Assembly (NCBI RefSeq): GCF_019303535.1
Contig: NZ_JACCIU010000001.1
Coordinates: forward strand, 496,001-560,000
Direction of reading: 5' to 3'
From: Lactobacillus sp. Sy-1
GTDB taxonomy: Bacteria; Bacillota; Bacilli; Lactobacillales; Lactobacillaceae
Length of the DNA stretch: 64,000 nucleotides
Shown here: positions 36,068 through 45,783 of the stretch, one piece after another
Layout: each line of letters opens with the position of its first letter
How positions within the stretch are numbered: position 1 is the first letter of the stretch
Made by a program: the position numbers and the translations under genes
Notes under the pieces: model-generated
The model's database searches: none
Seen by the model: the letters and a program-made list of their open reading frames with translations, nothing else
Told to the model about the DNA's origin: nothing

Positions 36068-39000
36068 ATGAACAAAAATTCTAATAAAGAGCACTATCGT
36101 TTATATAAGTCTGGAAAACGCTGGATATCAGCCATGATTGTGACTGCAGCCGTTGTTTCAGTCGGTTACTCTTCAGAGGGCTATAGAAACGTGTCAGATA
36201 AATTTGGGACAACTGTTGCGAACGCTGATGAAACTAACACTAGTGACAATGTTGGTTCAACGGGATCCACAAGCAGTGCTGACCAAGCCAGTCAGGGAGT
36301 TAGTAGTACGACTACTACGCAAACAAATGAAAGTGCTAATTCCACTAGTCAAAAGGAAGCTAGTGCAGCTAGTACTGAAAGCAGTAGCAGCACCAGTCAA
36401 AGCCAAAGTAGTTCTGAATCCACGACCAGTAGCAATGCTGATGCAACCAGCCTGAACCAGAGCAGTACTGAATCTAAGTCGGCTCAAAGTAGTGCTACTG
36501 CAACTAGTCAGGAATCAAGCAATGCTACTTCAACTACGGATAAGAGTGCCGCTAATTCGACCAGCCAAGGTTCTAGTAACGTTAGTTCAACTGCGCAATC
36601 AAATGGGAGTGCATCCGAAGTGGCAGCTAATGATGTTAATAGTAAAACTTCTTCTGCAGTAGACGTAACTTACCGGCAAGAGGAAGTTAGTGGGGCGATT
36701 TCTGATGCTAATTTAAACAATGCAGTGAGTGTAACTAGTACTGCATATTCAGTTGCTAGCTCTGCTACCAGCGTTGCTAGTGCCGCTTTAAGTTCGACTT
36801 ACGTCTTAATTTTGTCAGCAAGTACGGCGATTGACGAAAACGGTGCAGATTCGGCTTCATCTGCAATTAGTGCGGCTAAGTCTGCATACAATGTGCAGGC
36901 GTTACTTTATTACAAACTAGCTTTGAACACCGTAACCAGTGCACAAGATACTTATGACAGTGAGAATTCATATGTAAATACCTATTCCGCTGCCACAAGC
37001 GATGATAAAAGTACCGCTCAGAGTTTAATGAGTTCCGCATTGGTCTATGATGCAGCGCTAGGATCGTTTATCAATAATGTTTTACATACCTCGTTGGATA
37101 GTCAATCTAGCCTAATTAGCTCAATGGTTTCAACGTCATCGGCTGATTCGGTTTCGTTTAGAGTGGGTGAGTCGGAAGTAGGACCAGCCACTAGTTCTGC
37201 TAATAGCGCAATGTCACTGGCAGTTTCCGAAAATGTGGTAGCTTCTAGTTATGCTGCTTACGTTCAAAACGCCAGTTTGTTTGCTAGTAGCGTGGCTACC
37301 AACGTTGACCGAGAAGGGAAGGCCTACGAGAGTGCCAATGTTACTGCGGCATGGACATCTTATTATTCAGTAGCACCAATGTTAAAATCACTGAGTTCGT
37401 TGGCTAATGACACCTTTAATGCTTATCAAACAGCGTTTGCTTACACAAGTAACTCTGCTTCTGGATCTGATCAAGCATCTGCCTATGCAATTCTGAATTC
37501 GCTGTATAGTAATTATTACAAATCAACGGCAAGTGATAGCGCTGCAGCAACGGGAATGAATAATACCCTCACTGGAGTGTTAGGTTCTTTCAACAATGCT
37601 CAGGATTATTCAGCCACCAGCTCCGCCAATAGTGCTTCTTCAGTTGCAGATACTGCTGTTTCAGATGTATCTAGTGATGCCTCTAGTGCGGTAGCTAGCT
37701 TTGCAACCCAGGTTAGTGATCTTGCATCATTAGTGAATGCCACTTCATACGGTAGAACGATTGAAAATGATAAGGTAGTAGCAGCCTCTATGGCTGCCAC
37801 TAGTGCTAATAGTTATGCGGCGGCCGTTAGTGCCGCAAGTGCATCGTTCAATACAGCTTCAAGTGCATATAATGCCGCAAGTGATTTTGCTGCTTCACAG
37901 GCATCAAATAATCCAGATCGAACTAGTGCTGAGGCAATTTTGAGTAGTGCCCAAGCATCACTAACAGCTGCTGCTAAAACGGTAGCAAGTATTTCAGCAA
38001 CTAACAGTAGTGCTCAAGACGCTCTAAAATCAATCTTAGCATTAGCATATGAACCAGCGACTTATTCTGCTAATAGCGCAATGTCACTGGCAGTTTCCGA
38101 AAATGTGGTAGCTTCTAGTTATGCTGCTTACGTTCAAAACGCCAGTTTGTTTGCTAGTAGCGTGGCTACCAACGTTGACCGAGAAGGGAAGGCCTACGAG
38201 AGTGCCAATGTTACTGCGGCATGGACATCTTATTATTCAGTAGCACCAATGTTAAAATCACTGAGTTCGTTGGCTAATGACACTTTTAGTGCTTATCAAA
38301 CAGCGTTTGCTTACACAAGTAACTCTGCTTCTGGAGCTGATCAAGCATCTGCCTATGCAATTTTGAGTTCGCTGTATAGTAATTATTACAAATCAACGGC
38401 AAGTGATAGCGCTGCAGCCACGGGAATGAATAATACCCTCACTGGAGTGTTAGGTTCTTTCAATAATGCTCAGGATTATTCAGCCACCAGCTCTGCCAAT
38501 AGTGCTTCTTCAGTTGCAGATACCGCCGTTTCAGATGTATCTAGTGATGCTTCTAGTGCGGTAGCTAGCTTTGCAACCCAGGTTAGTGATCTTGCATCAT
38601 TAGTGAATGCCACTTCATACGGCAGAACGGTCGAAAATGATAAGGTAGTAGCAGCCTCTATGGCTGCCACTAGTGCTAATAGTTATGCGGCGGCCGTTAG
38701 TGCCGCAAGTGCATCGTTCAATGCGGCTTCAAGTGCATATAATGCCGCAAGTGATTTTGCTGCTTCACAGGCATCAAATAATCCAGATCGAACTAGTGCT
38801 GAGGCAATTTTGAGTAGTGCCCAAGCATCCCTAACAGCTGCTGCTAAAACGGCAGCAAGTATTTCAGCAACTAACAGTAGTGCTCAAGACGCTCTAAAAT
38901 CAATCTTAGCATTAGCATATGAACCAGCGACTTATTCTGCTAATAGCGCAATGTCACTGGCAGTTTCCGAAAATGTGGTAGCTTCTAGTTATGCTGCTTA

Positions 39001-42000
39001 CGTTCAAAACGCCAGTTTGTTTGCTAGTAGCGTGGCTACCAACGTTGACCGAGAAGGGAAGGCCTACGAGAGTGCCAATATTACTGCGGCATGGACATCT
39101 TATTATTCAGTAGCGCCAATGTTAAAATCACTGAGTTCGTTGGCTAATGACACCTTTAATGCTTACCAAACAGCGTTTGCTTATACAAGTAACTCTGCTT
39201 CTGGAGCTGATCAAGCATCTGCCTATGCAATTCTGAATTCGCTGTATAGTAATTATTACAAATCAACGGCAAGTGATAGCGCTGCAGCAACGGGAATGAA
39301 TAATACCCTCACTGGAGTGTTAGGTTCTTTCAACAATGCTCAGGATTATTCAGCCACCAGCTCCGCTAACAGTGCCGCCTCAGTTGCCAACAGTGCCATT
39401 AGCATTCCAAACAATGCCCTGGCTCCCGTAAGCAACTTCGCATCCTACGTTAGTAGCGTTGCCGCCAAAGTGGATTCCACTTCATACGGTCGGACCATCA
39501 ACAACGACGCAGTCCTTGCTGCTTCGGAATCCGGAGCGAGTGCTGACAGCTATGCCGCTACCGTCAGTGCAGCGGGGGCATCATTAACTGCTGCCTCCAG
39601 TGCATACGCTTCCGCCAGCGCCTTTGCGTCCGCTCAAGCCTCTGATAATCCTGACAGACAAGGTGCGGAAGCTACTTTAGGTAGCGTTGCCATTGAATTG
39701 GCATCGGCCGAAAGTGCTGCCTCAACGATTGCAACTTTAAACACCTCTGCCCAGGGAACCCTTAAGTCACTATTAGCCTTGCCTTACCAACCAGCAACGT
39801 ACTCTGCAGCTAGTTACGCATCCGTAGTGAGTTTGGCCAGTTCTGCTGTTGCTAACTACGACAGTGTGGTCAATAGTGCGAACACGGTTGCAAGCAGTGT
39901 ATATGTTGCCGTTAAACGTGAGGGAACGACTTTTGAAAGTTCTAACGTCACCTCCGCTTCCCAAGCCGCTGTCAGTGCTAGTTCAGTGGCTGCCCAAGCT
40001 AATAGCGAGCTAGCCAGTGCCTCTGCAGCATTCGCTTCGGCTTCGGGGGCCTCAGCTTACGATAGTAACGATAAAAATAGCGCTGCCACAATCTTGAATT
40101 CCATTGCCAGTGCATATGCGAGTGCGTCAGGAAGTTACGCCACATTATCAACGGCCAACGATTCAGTCCAAGCCTTAATGGTTTCCATTAATTTAGCTCA
40201 AGCAACGCCAGCTAATAATTCCGCAACCAGTGCATCATCAGCAGTTAGCGTTACCATTTCCAACGTCCCTAGTGAGGCAGCTAGTGCCGTATCTAGCTTT
40301 GCAGCTGAAGTTTATTTTGTTGCTTCATTGGTCAACAAGACTTCATATGGTCGGACCGTTGAAAACGACTTGGTCAAGGGTGTATCATCCGAGGCTCCCA
40401 TCGCTAGCAATTATGCTGCTGCCGTTAGCGCAGCGAGTGCAGCGCTTGTTTCCGCAACCAGTGCATATGAATCCGCCAGTGCCTTTGCGGCTTCCCAAGC
40501 TTCAGACAATCCTGATCACAGTAATGCGGAAGTAGCCCTAAGCAGTGTTTCTGCAGCCCTTACTTCCTTTGCTGCCGTTGCTGACCAGGTGAGTGCTACT
40601 AATCAATCAGCGCAGTCAACATTAAACTCCATTTTAGCATTGGCGTACGAACCAGCGACTTATTCTGCCAATAGCTATGCGGCTTCCATTAGCACTGCGG
40701 GTTCCGCAACTGCTAGTTATTTGTCCACGGTTAACAATGCAAATTCCATACTAGCTAGTGTCTATGCTACCGTTAACCGGGAAGGAACCGCATACGAAAG
40801 TGCTGCCATTAGTTCTGCAACTCAGGATGCTAGCGCTGCTCAATCAGCTGCGGATTCCTTTGCAAAGGATCTTGCTGATGCTTCAACTGCGTACGAATCA
40901 GCATCAAATGCAGTTAGTTCTGCCAATGATGCTAACGATAGTAATAGCGCCAGTTCAATTGTTGCAAACGCTAAAAAAGAATACAGCAGCTTATCAGACA
41001 CGCAAACGGCAGTATCCAATGGAAATAACAACGTTCAAACCCTATTGGCCTCAATTAAAGCTGCTCAAGCAACCCCAGCAACGGCTTCCGCTTCTAGCGT
41101 TGCTACTAAGGTTAGCACCGCTGTTGACTCAGTATCCAGCAGTGCAGCCAGTGCGGTTAATAGCTTTGCGACCCAAGTGGCTAGCGTTGCTTCACTAGTC
41201 GACGCAACTTCCTTTGGTCGCACCGTTGAAAATGATCAAGTTAACGCCGCTGCAGAAGCCGGAAGGGCCGCAAATAGCTATGCCGAATTCGTTAGCGCTG
41301 CGAACACCACCTTAGCTGCGGCTTCCGATGCTTACACATCCGCCAGTGCCTTTGCCGCTGCGCAATCATCAGATAACCCAGATCGTAAGGATGCTGAACA
41401 ATCATTAGCTAGTGCCTATGCAGCTTTAACTGCCGCTTCATCTACCGCCGCTCAACTTTCAGCCACCAATAGTTCTGCTCAAGCGGTGCTTAAGTCACTG
41501 CTTAACTTGGCCTACGAACCGGCAACCTACTCAGCAAATAGTTATGCAACTGAAATTAGCGCTTCCAGTGCGGCCATTACTAGTCAGGCGGGGGTAGTTA
41601 CCAGCTTTAATTCTGCATTGAGCAGTATTTATGCTACTGTTGAACGGGAAGGAAAGGTATTTGAAGTTTCCAACGTTGCTACCGCAAATCAAGTTGCCAG
41701 TGCAGCTAAGTCGGTACTTGACGAGGCAAGTAGCACATTAGCGAGCGCATCTGCAGCTTATGCTTCCGCTACTGCCGCTTCCGCTTACGATTCAAACGAT
41801 AGTAGTAGTGCTAACATAATTTTAGAAAGTGCATTCCATGAATTTAACAGTGCTAGTGCTGCCCAAACGGCACTATCGCATGAAAACGACACTATCCAAA
41901 GCCTGTTAGCCGCAGTTGAGTCTGCCCAGGATAAGCCTGCTAGTGACTCCGCAAATGATGCCTCCACAGCTGCAAATATTGCTACTGTAGAAGTTCCAAG

Positions 42001-44218
42001 TTCCGCATTAAGTGCGGTTGAAAGCTTTGCAACCCAAGTCGATAGCGTTGCTTCATTGGTTAACACCACTTCATTCGGCCGGACCGTTGAAAATGATAAG
42101 GTCTTATCAGCAGCATCTGCTGGTTGGTACGTCGATAGTTATGCTTCTGCCGCTAGTGCAGTCAGTTTAGCCTTTAATACCGCAACCAGTGCGTACGAAT
42201 CTGCGAGTGCCTTTGCTGCTGCTCAAGCATCGAATAATCCAGATCGCCAAAGTGCTGAACAGACCTTAGCCAGTGTTTCCGCAGCTTTAACCACGGTTAA
42301 AGAGACCGCAGCCAAGGTATTAGCAACCAATAGTTCCGCCCAAAGCACGCTTAGTTCACTGTTGGCCTTGCCTTACCAACCAGCAACTTATTCTGCAACT
42401 AGCGATGCAACTGAAATTAGTTCATCCAGTGCGTTCGTTGCGAACCAGGCGAGTGCAGTCAACAGTGCCAGCGCATTAGTCAGCAGCGTTGCAACCGCCG
42501 TTGCCCGCGAAGGAAAGGCGTACGAAAAGGCGAATGTAACTACTGCTTCTCAAGCCGTAGCTACTGCTTCTCAAGCTGTTGACTCAGCAAGTGCAGCGTT
42601 GATCGCTGCCAGTGGTGCGTACAATTCAGCAATGGCTGCCCTTGGTTCAGCTCACGATGGGAATGACCAAGCGAGTGCCACTTCCGTTACCGCCGCTGCA
42701 TTTAAGTTGCTCGGTAGTGCTACTACCGCTGATTCAGAAGCAAGGGCCACTAACAGTGCTGTGCAAAGCAAATTCGCTGCGCTTGAATCAGCACCAGACG
42801 CCCCCGCAACTGAGTCTGCTACCAACGCATCTGCTGTAACCAGTGAAGCCGTATTGGGTGCACCGGATAATGCTTTATCATCCCTTAACTTTGTTGATGA
42901 ATTGGTCAACAGTGTGGCAGAATTAGTGAACGCCTATGGTAAGCAGGCAAATGCTTCCGCAGTTGACGAAGCCAGTATGGATGCTAGATCTGCGAACTAT
43001 TTCACTTCCGCTTATCAATCAGTGGCCAACAGGGTATCTTCAGCATCCAGCGCATACGCTGCTGCGAGTGCTTTTGCCGCTGCCCAAGCTTCAGATAATC
43101 CCGATCGTTCCGCTGCTGAAAGTCGTTTGAATTCTGCAGCCGCAACCCTAACGTCAGTAACAAGCACCGCAGCCGCATTAAATAGCGTGAATGGAACAAT
43201 CCAAGCGACGTTGAAGTCAATTTTGGGTTATCAAGATACTTCGTCGGCAACTAGTTCCGCAACCAGCGCCTCCGCAGTGGTTAACTCTGCTAATGCTGCT
43301 GAAAAGAACTCCGCTAGCGTGGTCAATAGTGCTAGCGCAGCCATTTCCAGTGTTGCTTCCCAATTCGATCAGAATGGCCACCGTGCTGACGGGACCGCCT
43401 TAAGCACCGCGCAACTAGCCGGGAGCGTTGCATCCAGTGCCGCCGTCCTTGCTAGTGCTACCCTCAGCAACGCCAATGGGGCTTACAGTGCTGCCAAGCG
43501 CTTTGCGGACAACGCTACTAATCTTCCTGACAAGAGCAGTGCCGAGGCGGTCTTGAGCGCCGCTGCCCAGACTCTGTCAACGGTAGCAACCTCTGCTGCT
43601 GCTGTATCCAGTGCTAATAGCACCGCCCAAAAGCAACTTAGTTCGCTCCTAGCAAACTTACCAAAGCCGGCTCCAGCTTCTTCAGCTGCCGCACCGGTTT
43701 CATCTGCTTACGTGGCACCAAGTTCTTCTACCCAGTTGGTATCATTGGTATATGTATCAGCAGGAAGTCTTACAGCTAGCTCAACGGCTGCATCGAATAC
43801 GGTAGTAGTTGAGTCATCGGTAGCTTCATCAGCACCGGCATCTTCAGCTGGGCCTAAGTTTGTTCCATCAACTTACTTCCCACAATTCGAGAAACCAATC
43901 AAGAAGGATACCCTTGCTGATAAGCCAACCGTCGTTAGCAAGAATAACGACAAGCAAGCCGATAAGAATACCACTGCTAAGTCTGATCAAAAGAGTCAAA
44001 AGAAGACCAAGAATACCCATGTAACGAAGCAAGACGTAGAAATGGCGAAGGAATTAGTGCGGGATGCCAAGAAGAAGGTTACCAACGCTAAGTCCATCGT
44101 AAAGAAATTAACGACTCGCTTTAACCTCCTCATGGCTAAGCGAAACTACAAGAAGATTTTGAAGGCTTACAAGGCGTACCTTGCAAAGGTAAAGCATACT
44201 AATACCAAAACTAAATAA
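36068..44218 (+). CDS. giant KxYKxGKxW Ser/Ala-rich repeat adhesin
   Basis: This 2716-residue protein has a KxYKxGKxW signal (EHYRLYKSGKRW, then a hydrophobic core). Residues 50-190 are a Ser/Thr/Asn/Gln-rich region like glycosylated Ser-rich repeats. Residues about 200-2500 are Ser/Ala repeats of about 290 residues, each made of an A half (VNREG.xYES) and a B half (TSYGRTVENDxV, NNPDRxxAE, TNSSAQxxLKSxLALxYxPATYSANS). There are about seven full copies plus an eighth A half; the first two and half of the third are almost identical. A linker with PSTYFPQFEKPIKKDT (near residue 2600) leads to a Lys-rich helix to the end. No LPXTG. The start has a GGGGGG ribosome site. Confidence 0.88.
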   Translation: MNKNSNKEHYRLYKSGKRWISAMIVTAAVVSVGYSSEGYRNVSDKFGTTVANADETNTSDNVGSTGSTSSADQASQGVSSTTTTQTNESANSTSQKEASAASTESSSSTSQSQSSSESTTSSNADATSLNQSSTESKSAQSSATATSQESSNATSTTDKSAANSTSQGSSNVSSTAQSNGSASEVAANDVNSKTSSAVDVTYRQEEVSGAISDANLNNAVSVTSTAYSVASSATSVASAALSSTYVLILSASTAIDENGADSASSAISAAKSAYNVQALLYYKLALNTVTSAQDTYDSENSYVNTYSAATSDDKSTAQSLMSSALVYDAALGSFINNVLHTSLDSQSSLISSMVSTSSADSVSFRVGESEVGPATSSANSAMSLAVSENVVASSYAAYVQNASLFASSVATNVDREGKAYESANVTAAWTSYYSVAPMLKSLSSLANDTFNAYQTAFAYTSNSASGSDQASAYAILNSLYSNYYKSTASDSAAATGMNNTLTGVLGSFNNAQDYSATSSANSASSVADTAVSDVSSDASSAVASFATQVSDLASLVNATSYGRTIENDKVVAASMAATSANSYAAAVSAASASFNTASSAYNAASDFAASQASNNPDRTSAEAILSSAQASLTAAAKTVASISATNSSAQDALKSILALAYEPATYSANSAMSLAVSENVVASSYAAYVQNASLFASSVATNVDREGKAYESANVTAAWTSYYSVAPMLKSLSSLANDTFSAYQTAFAYTSNSASGADQASAYAILSSLYSNYYKSTASDSAAATGMNNTLTGVLGSFNNAQDYSATSSANSASSVADTAVSDVSSDASSAVASFATQVSDLASLVNATSYGRTVENDKVVAASMAATSANSYAAAVSAASASFNAASSAYNAASDFAASQASNNPDRTSAEAILSSAQASLTAAAKTAASISATNSSAQDALKSILALAYEPATYSANSAMSLAVSENVVASSYAAYVQNASLFASSVATNVDREGKAYESANITAAWTSYYSVAPMLKSLSSLANDTFNAYQTAFAYTSNSASGADQASAYAILNSLYSNYYKSTASDSAAATGMNNTLTGVLGSFNNAQDYSATSSANSAASVANSAISIPNNALAPVSNFASYVSSVAAKVDSTSYGRTINNDAVLAASESGASADSYAATVSAAGASLTAASSAYASASAFASAQASDNPDRQGAEATLGSVAIELASAESAASTIATLNTSAQGTLKSLLALPYQPATYSAASYASVVSLASSAVANYDSVVNSANTVASSVYVAVKREGTTFESSNVTSASQAAVSASSVAAQANSELASASAAFASASGASAYDSNDKNSAATILNSIASAYASASGSYATLSTANDSVQALMVSINLAQATPANNSATSASSAVSVTISNVPSEAASAVSSFAAEVYFVASLVNKTSYGRTVENDLVKGVSSEAPIASNYAAAVSAASAALVSATSAYESASAFAASQASDNPDHSNAEVALSSVSAALTSFAAVADQVSATNQSAQSTLNSILALAYEPATYSANSYAASISTAGSATASYLSTVNNANSILASVYATVNREGTAYESAAISSATQDASAAQSAADSFAKDLADASTAYESASNAVSSANDANDSNSASSIVANAKKEYSSLSDTQTAVSNGNNNVQTLLASIKAAQATPATASASSVATKVSTAVDSVSSSAASAVNSFATQVASVASLVDATSFGRTVENDQVNAAAEAGRAANSYAEFVSAANTTLAAASDAYTSASAFAAAQSSDNPDRKDAEQSLASAYAALTAASSTAAQLSATNSSAQAVLKSLLNLAYEPATYSANSYATEISASSAAITSQAGVVTSFNSALSSIYATVEREGKVFEVSNVATANQVASAAKSVLDEASSTLASASAAYASATAASAYDSNDSSSANIILESAFHEFNSASAAQTALSHENDTIQSLLAAVESAQDKPASDSANDASTAANIATVEVPSSALSAVESFATQVDSVASLVNTTSFGRTVENDKVLSAASAGWYVDSYASAASAVSLAFNTATSAYESASAFAAAQASNNPDRQSAEQTLASVSAALTTVKETAAKVLATNSSAQSTLSSLLALPYQPATYSATSDATEISSSSAFVANQASAVNSASALVSSVATAVAREGKAYEKANVTTASQAVATASQAVDSASAALIAASGAYNSAMAALGSAHDGNDQASATSVTAAAFKLLGSATTADSEARATNSAVQSKFAALESAPDAPATESATNASAVTSEAVLGAPDNALSSLNFVDELVNSVAELVNAYGKQANASAVDEASMDARSANYFTSAYQSVANRVSSASSAYAAASAFAAAQASDNPDRSAAESRLNSAAATLTSVTSTAAALNSVNGTIQATLKSILGYQDTSSATSSATSASAVVNSANAAEKNSASVVNSASAAISSVASQFDQNGHRADGTALSTAQLAGSVASSAAVLASATLSNANGAYSAAKRFADNATNLPDKSSAEAVLSAAAQTLSTVATSAAAVSSANSTAQKQLSSLLANLPKPAPASSAAAPVSSAYVAPSSSTQLVSLVYVSAGSLTASSTAASNTVVVESSVASSAPASSAGPKFVPSTYFPQFEKPIKKDTLADKPTVVSKNNDKQADKNTTAKSDQKSQKKTKNTHVTKQDVEMAKELVRDAKKKVTNAKSIVKKLTTRFNLLMAKRNYKKILKAYKAYLAKVKHTNTKTK
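37201..38070 (+). repeat. 870-bp tandem repeat, copy 1
   Basis: This is an in-frame repeat of exactly 290 codons. The motif TAATAGCGCAATGTCACTGG recurs at 37201, 38071 and 38941. Copies 1 and 2 differ at only scattered bases. Confidence 0.9.
38071..38940 (+). repeat. 870-bp tandem repeat, copy 2
   Basis: Near-identical to copy 1. Differences include TTTAATGC against TTTAGTGC near 38284 and TCTGATC against GCTGATC near 38336. Confidence 0.9.
38941..39368 (+). repeat. 870-bp tandem repeat, copy 3 (first half only near-identical)
   Basis: Identity to copies 1 and 2 holds for about 430 bases and then falls sharply after GATTATTCAGCCACCAGCTC (39343-39362). Older, diverged units continue to about 43.3 kb. 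Confidence 0.85.
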
Positions 44219-44263
44219 GCCCGTTAATATAAATACGCAAAAATAATCATAATGCGTGGTACC

Positions 44264-44318
44264 AAAAAAGAATCCCACCTGCTGAACATTTTCGTTCCAG
44301 CGATGGGATTCTTTTTTT
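44264..44318. terminator. bidirectional terminator
   Basis: AGAATCCCA...GCTG pairs with CAGC...TGGGATTCT, with A6 and T7 flanks; it lies between the convergent surface genes. Confidence 0.85.
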
Positions 44319-44333
44319 GATGGAGTAATAACT

Positions 44334-45413
44334 TTATCTATATTCCAAGCCACTTAGCGTATCGTATTTGTACTGAGCCTTTTTTAACTGCTTATTTGCC
44401 TTGGCTTGCTTTTGCTTAGCATGCCGTTTCTTAGCTGCTGACTTGGCTTTCTTATAAACTTGCTTGGCTTTTTTTGCTTCCGCCTTGGCCTTCTTGTACG
44501 CTTCCTTAGCAGCCTTTAATTTCGCCTTAGCTGCTTTTTCCTTAGCCTTTAGTTTCGCCTTGTTCTTTTTAGAATCAGATTGCGCACTTGCACTACTGTA
44601 TGGCGTAGCAGAAGGGGTCGCCTCACTACTTGCCGAAGAAGCAACACTGCTAGTCGCTGAACTGGCACTACTAGTGGTAGCGCTACTACTACTGGATGCG
44701 CTACTTACGGCACCACTACTAGCTGAACTAGAAGTGGCACTGCTGGCAGTGGAACTGGCTGCGGAACTAGTGGTGGCACTACTACTGGTAGTTGATGCAG
44801 CTGATAGGGAAGCAGCTGCGTATTCTGATCTAGTATTTGACAGAAGAACCTGGGCACTGCTGTATATCGCTGATGCAGCTACACTAGCGACACCATAGGA
44901 ACTATAGCTTACCTCAGCTGACTGAAGAAGTAACCATGCATTAGATGTAGCGTTAGATGCAGAGTTAGCAACTGACTTTGCACTATCGTATGCAACTGAA
45001 TAAGCACTTGCTTGAGATGAAGAAATGCCACTTGAATTCATCGCATTAGAGTATTTATACATATCAGCAATCGCACTGTCAGAAATTTGACCAGCATATT
45101 TTAAATTATCCCTAGCTTCGCTATCTTTAACCGTAGCCGAAGAAAACGCTAAGCTCGCACTCACACTTGCCGCATCCGCCGATGATGCCATCGACTGTGC
45201 CGCTACATATGCTGATGATTTCTGTTCGTATGTATTCCCAGAATTAACTACTGATGCAGTCGCATAACTACTAGTCGTATCCGCATTAGCGTATTCATAA
45301 TGTGCACTGACCGCTCCTGTTATTGCAAATGCGCCCGTCATTACCATCACTGTGATCCACCGTTTACCAGCCTTATAAAGCCGGTAGTGTTCTTTTGGAT
45401 GATCGTTTTTCAT
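44334..45413 (-). CDS. KxYKxGKxW Ser/Ala-rich protein with basic helical tail
   Basis: This 359-residue protein has signal EHYRLYKAGKRW plus the core VMVMTGAFAITGA. Residues 45-200 are Ser/Ala/Tyr-rich helical sequence, residues 200-270 a Ser/Ala/Thr low-complexity run, and the last 85 residues a Lys/Ala repeat (KAKxKAAKEAYKKAKAEAKKAK) expected to form a highly basic helix. This is the same architecture as the three proteins at 54.8-58.3 kb. No LPXTG. GGAGG lies seven bases before ATG. It is divergent from the GH70 gene across a 370-base intergenic region. Confidence 0.82.
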   Translation of the reverse strand: MKNDHPKEHYRLYKAGKRWITVMVMTGAFAITGAVSAHYEYANADTTSSYATASVVNSGNTYEQKSSAYVAAQSMASSADAASVSASLAFSSATVKDSEARDNLKYAGQISDSAIADMYKYSNAMNSSGISSSQASAYSVAYDSAKSVANSASNATSNAWLLLQSAEVSYSSYGVASVAASAIYSSAQVLLSNTRSEYAAASLSAASTTSSSATTSSAASSTASSATSSSASSGAVSSASSSSSATTSSASSATSSVASSASSEATPSATPYSSASAQSDSKKNKAKLKAKEKAAKAKLKAAKEAYKKAKAEAKKAKQVYKKAKSAAKKRHAKQKQAKANKQLKKAQYKYDTLSGLEYR

Positions 45414-45783
45414 ATATATTCCTCCAATTTATATTAAAATTCAAACCATACTATTATCATATTATATCAAATTAAAAATGATATCGAATTGATTTATCCT
45501 TATTTTTGTCAACTTAGCATTATTACAACTACCCATTGGATGTTAAATTAGATCAGATTCTAGCTAGTAAATGGGCCGCACTAACGAACTTGACTTATAA
45601 ATATTTTAGCTAACCATTAAAAAACGTTAAAAAAAATCAAATATTTGATATAATTAATAATGAAATTTTAAAATATGTTAACGATTTATAACCTAGTGAT
45701 CGACAGTTTGAAATTATCTTATAACACCGTTGCCTTTGAACCGTGGTTGGTATTCGCGCCAACGTTTATTTTGGGGGGATATT
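45414..45783. promoter_or_regulatory. divergent intergenic region, two TGATATAAT promoters and a palindrome
   Basis: Minus strand: an extended -10 TGATATAAT (hexamer at 45461-45466) for the 44.3-kb gene. Plus strand: the perfect 14-bp palindrome ATCAAATATTTGAT (45636-45649) runs into TATAAT (45649-45654) for the GH70 gene, whose leader is then about 120 bases. In between (about 45540-45612) a short plus-strand open stretch ends LASKWAALTNLTYKYFS with no start codon; it might be a gene remnant. Nothing else is recognisable. Confidence 0.5.

Noticed and set aside
37201-39368. Repeat array considered as CRISPR or phage-like direct repeats
   Set aside because: Units are 870 bp, in frame and protein coding, with no short repeat-spacer pattern.
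44464-44898. Long hydrophobic plus-strand frame opposite the 44.3-kb surface gene
   Set aside because: It is the antisense of Ser/Ala/Lys codons. The minus-strand frame has a signal peptide, ribosome site and terminator.
45540-45612. Short open stretch ending ASKWAALTNLTYKYFS, considered as a small gene
   Set aside because: No start codon or ribosome site. At most a remnant, so it is mentioned only in the intergenic entry.
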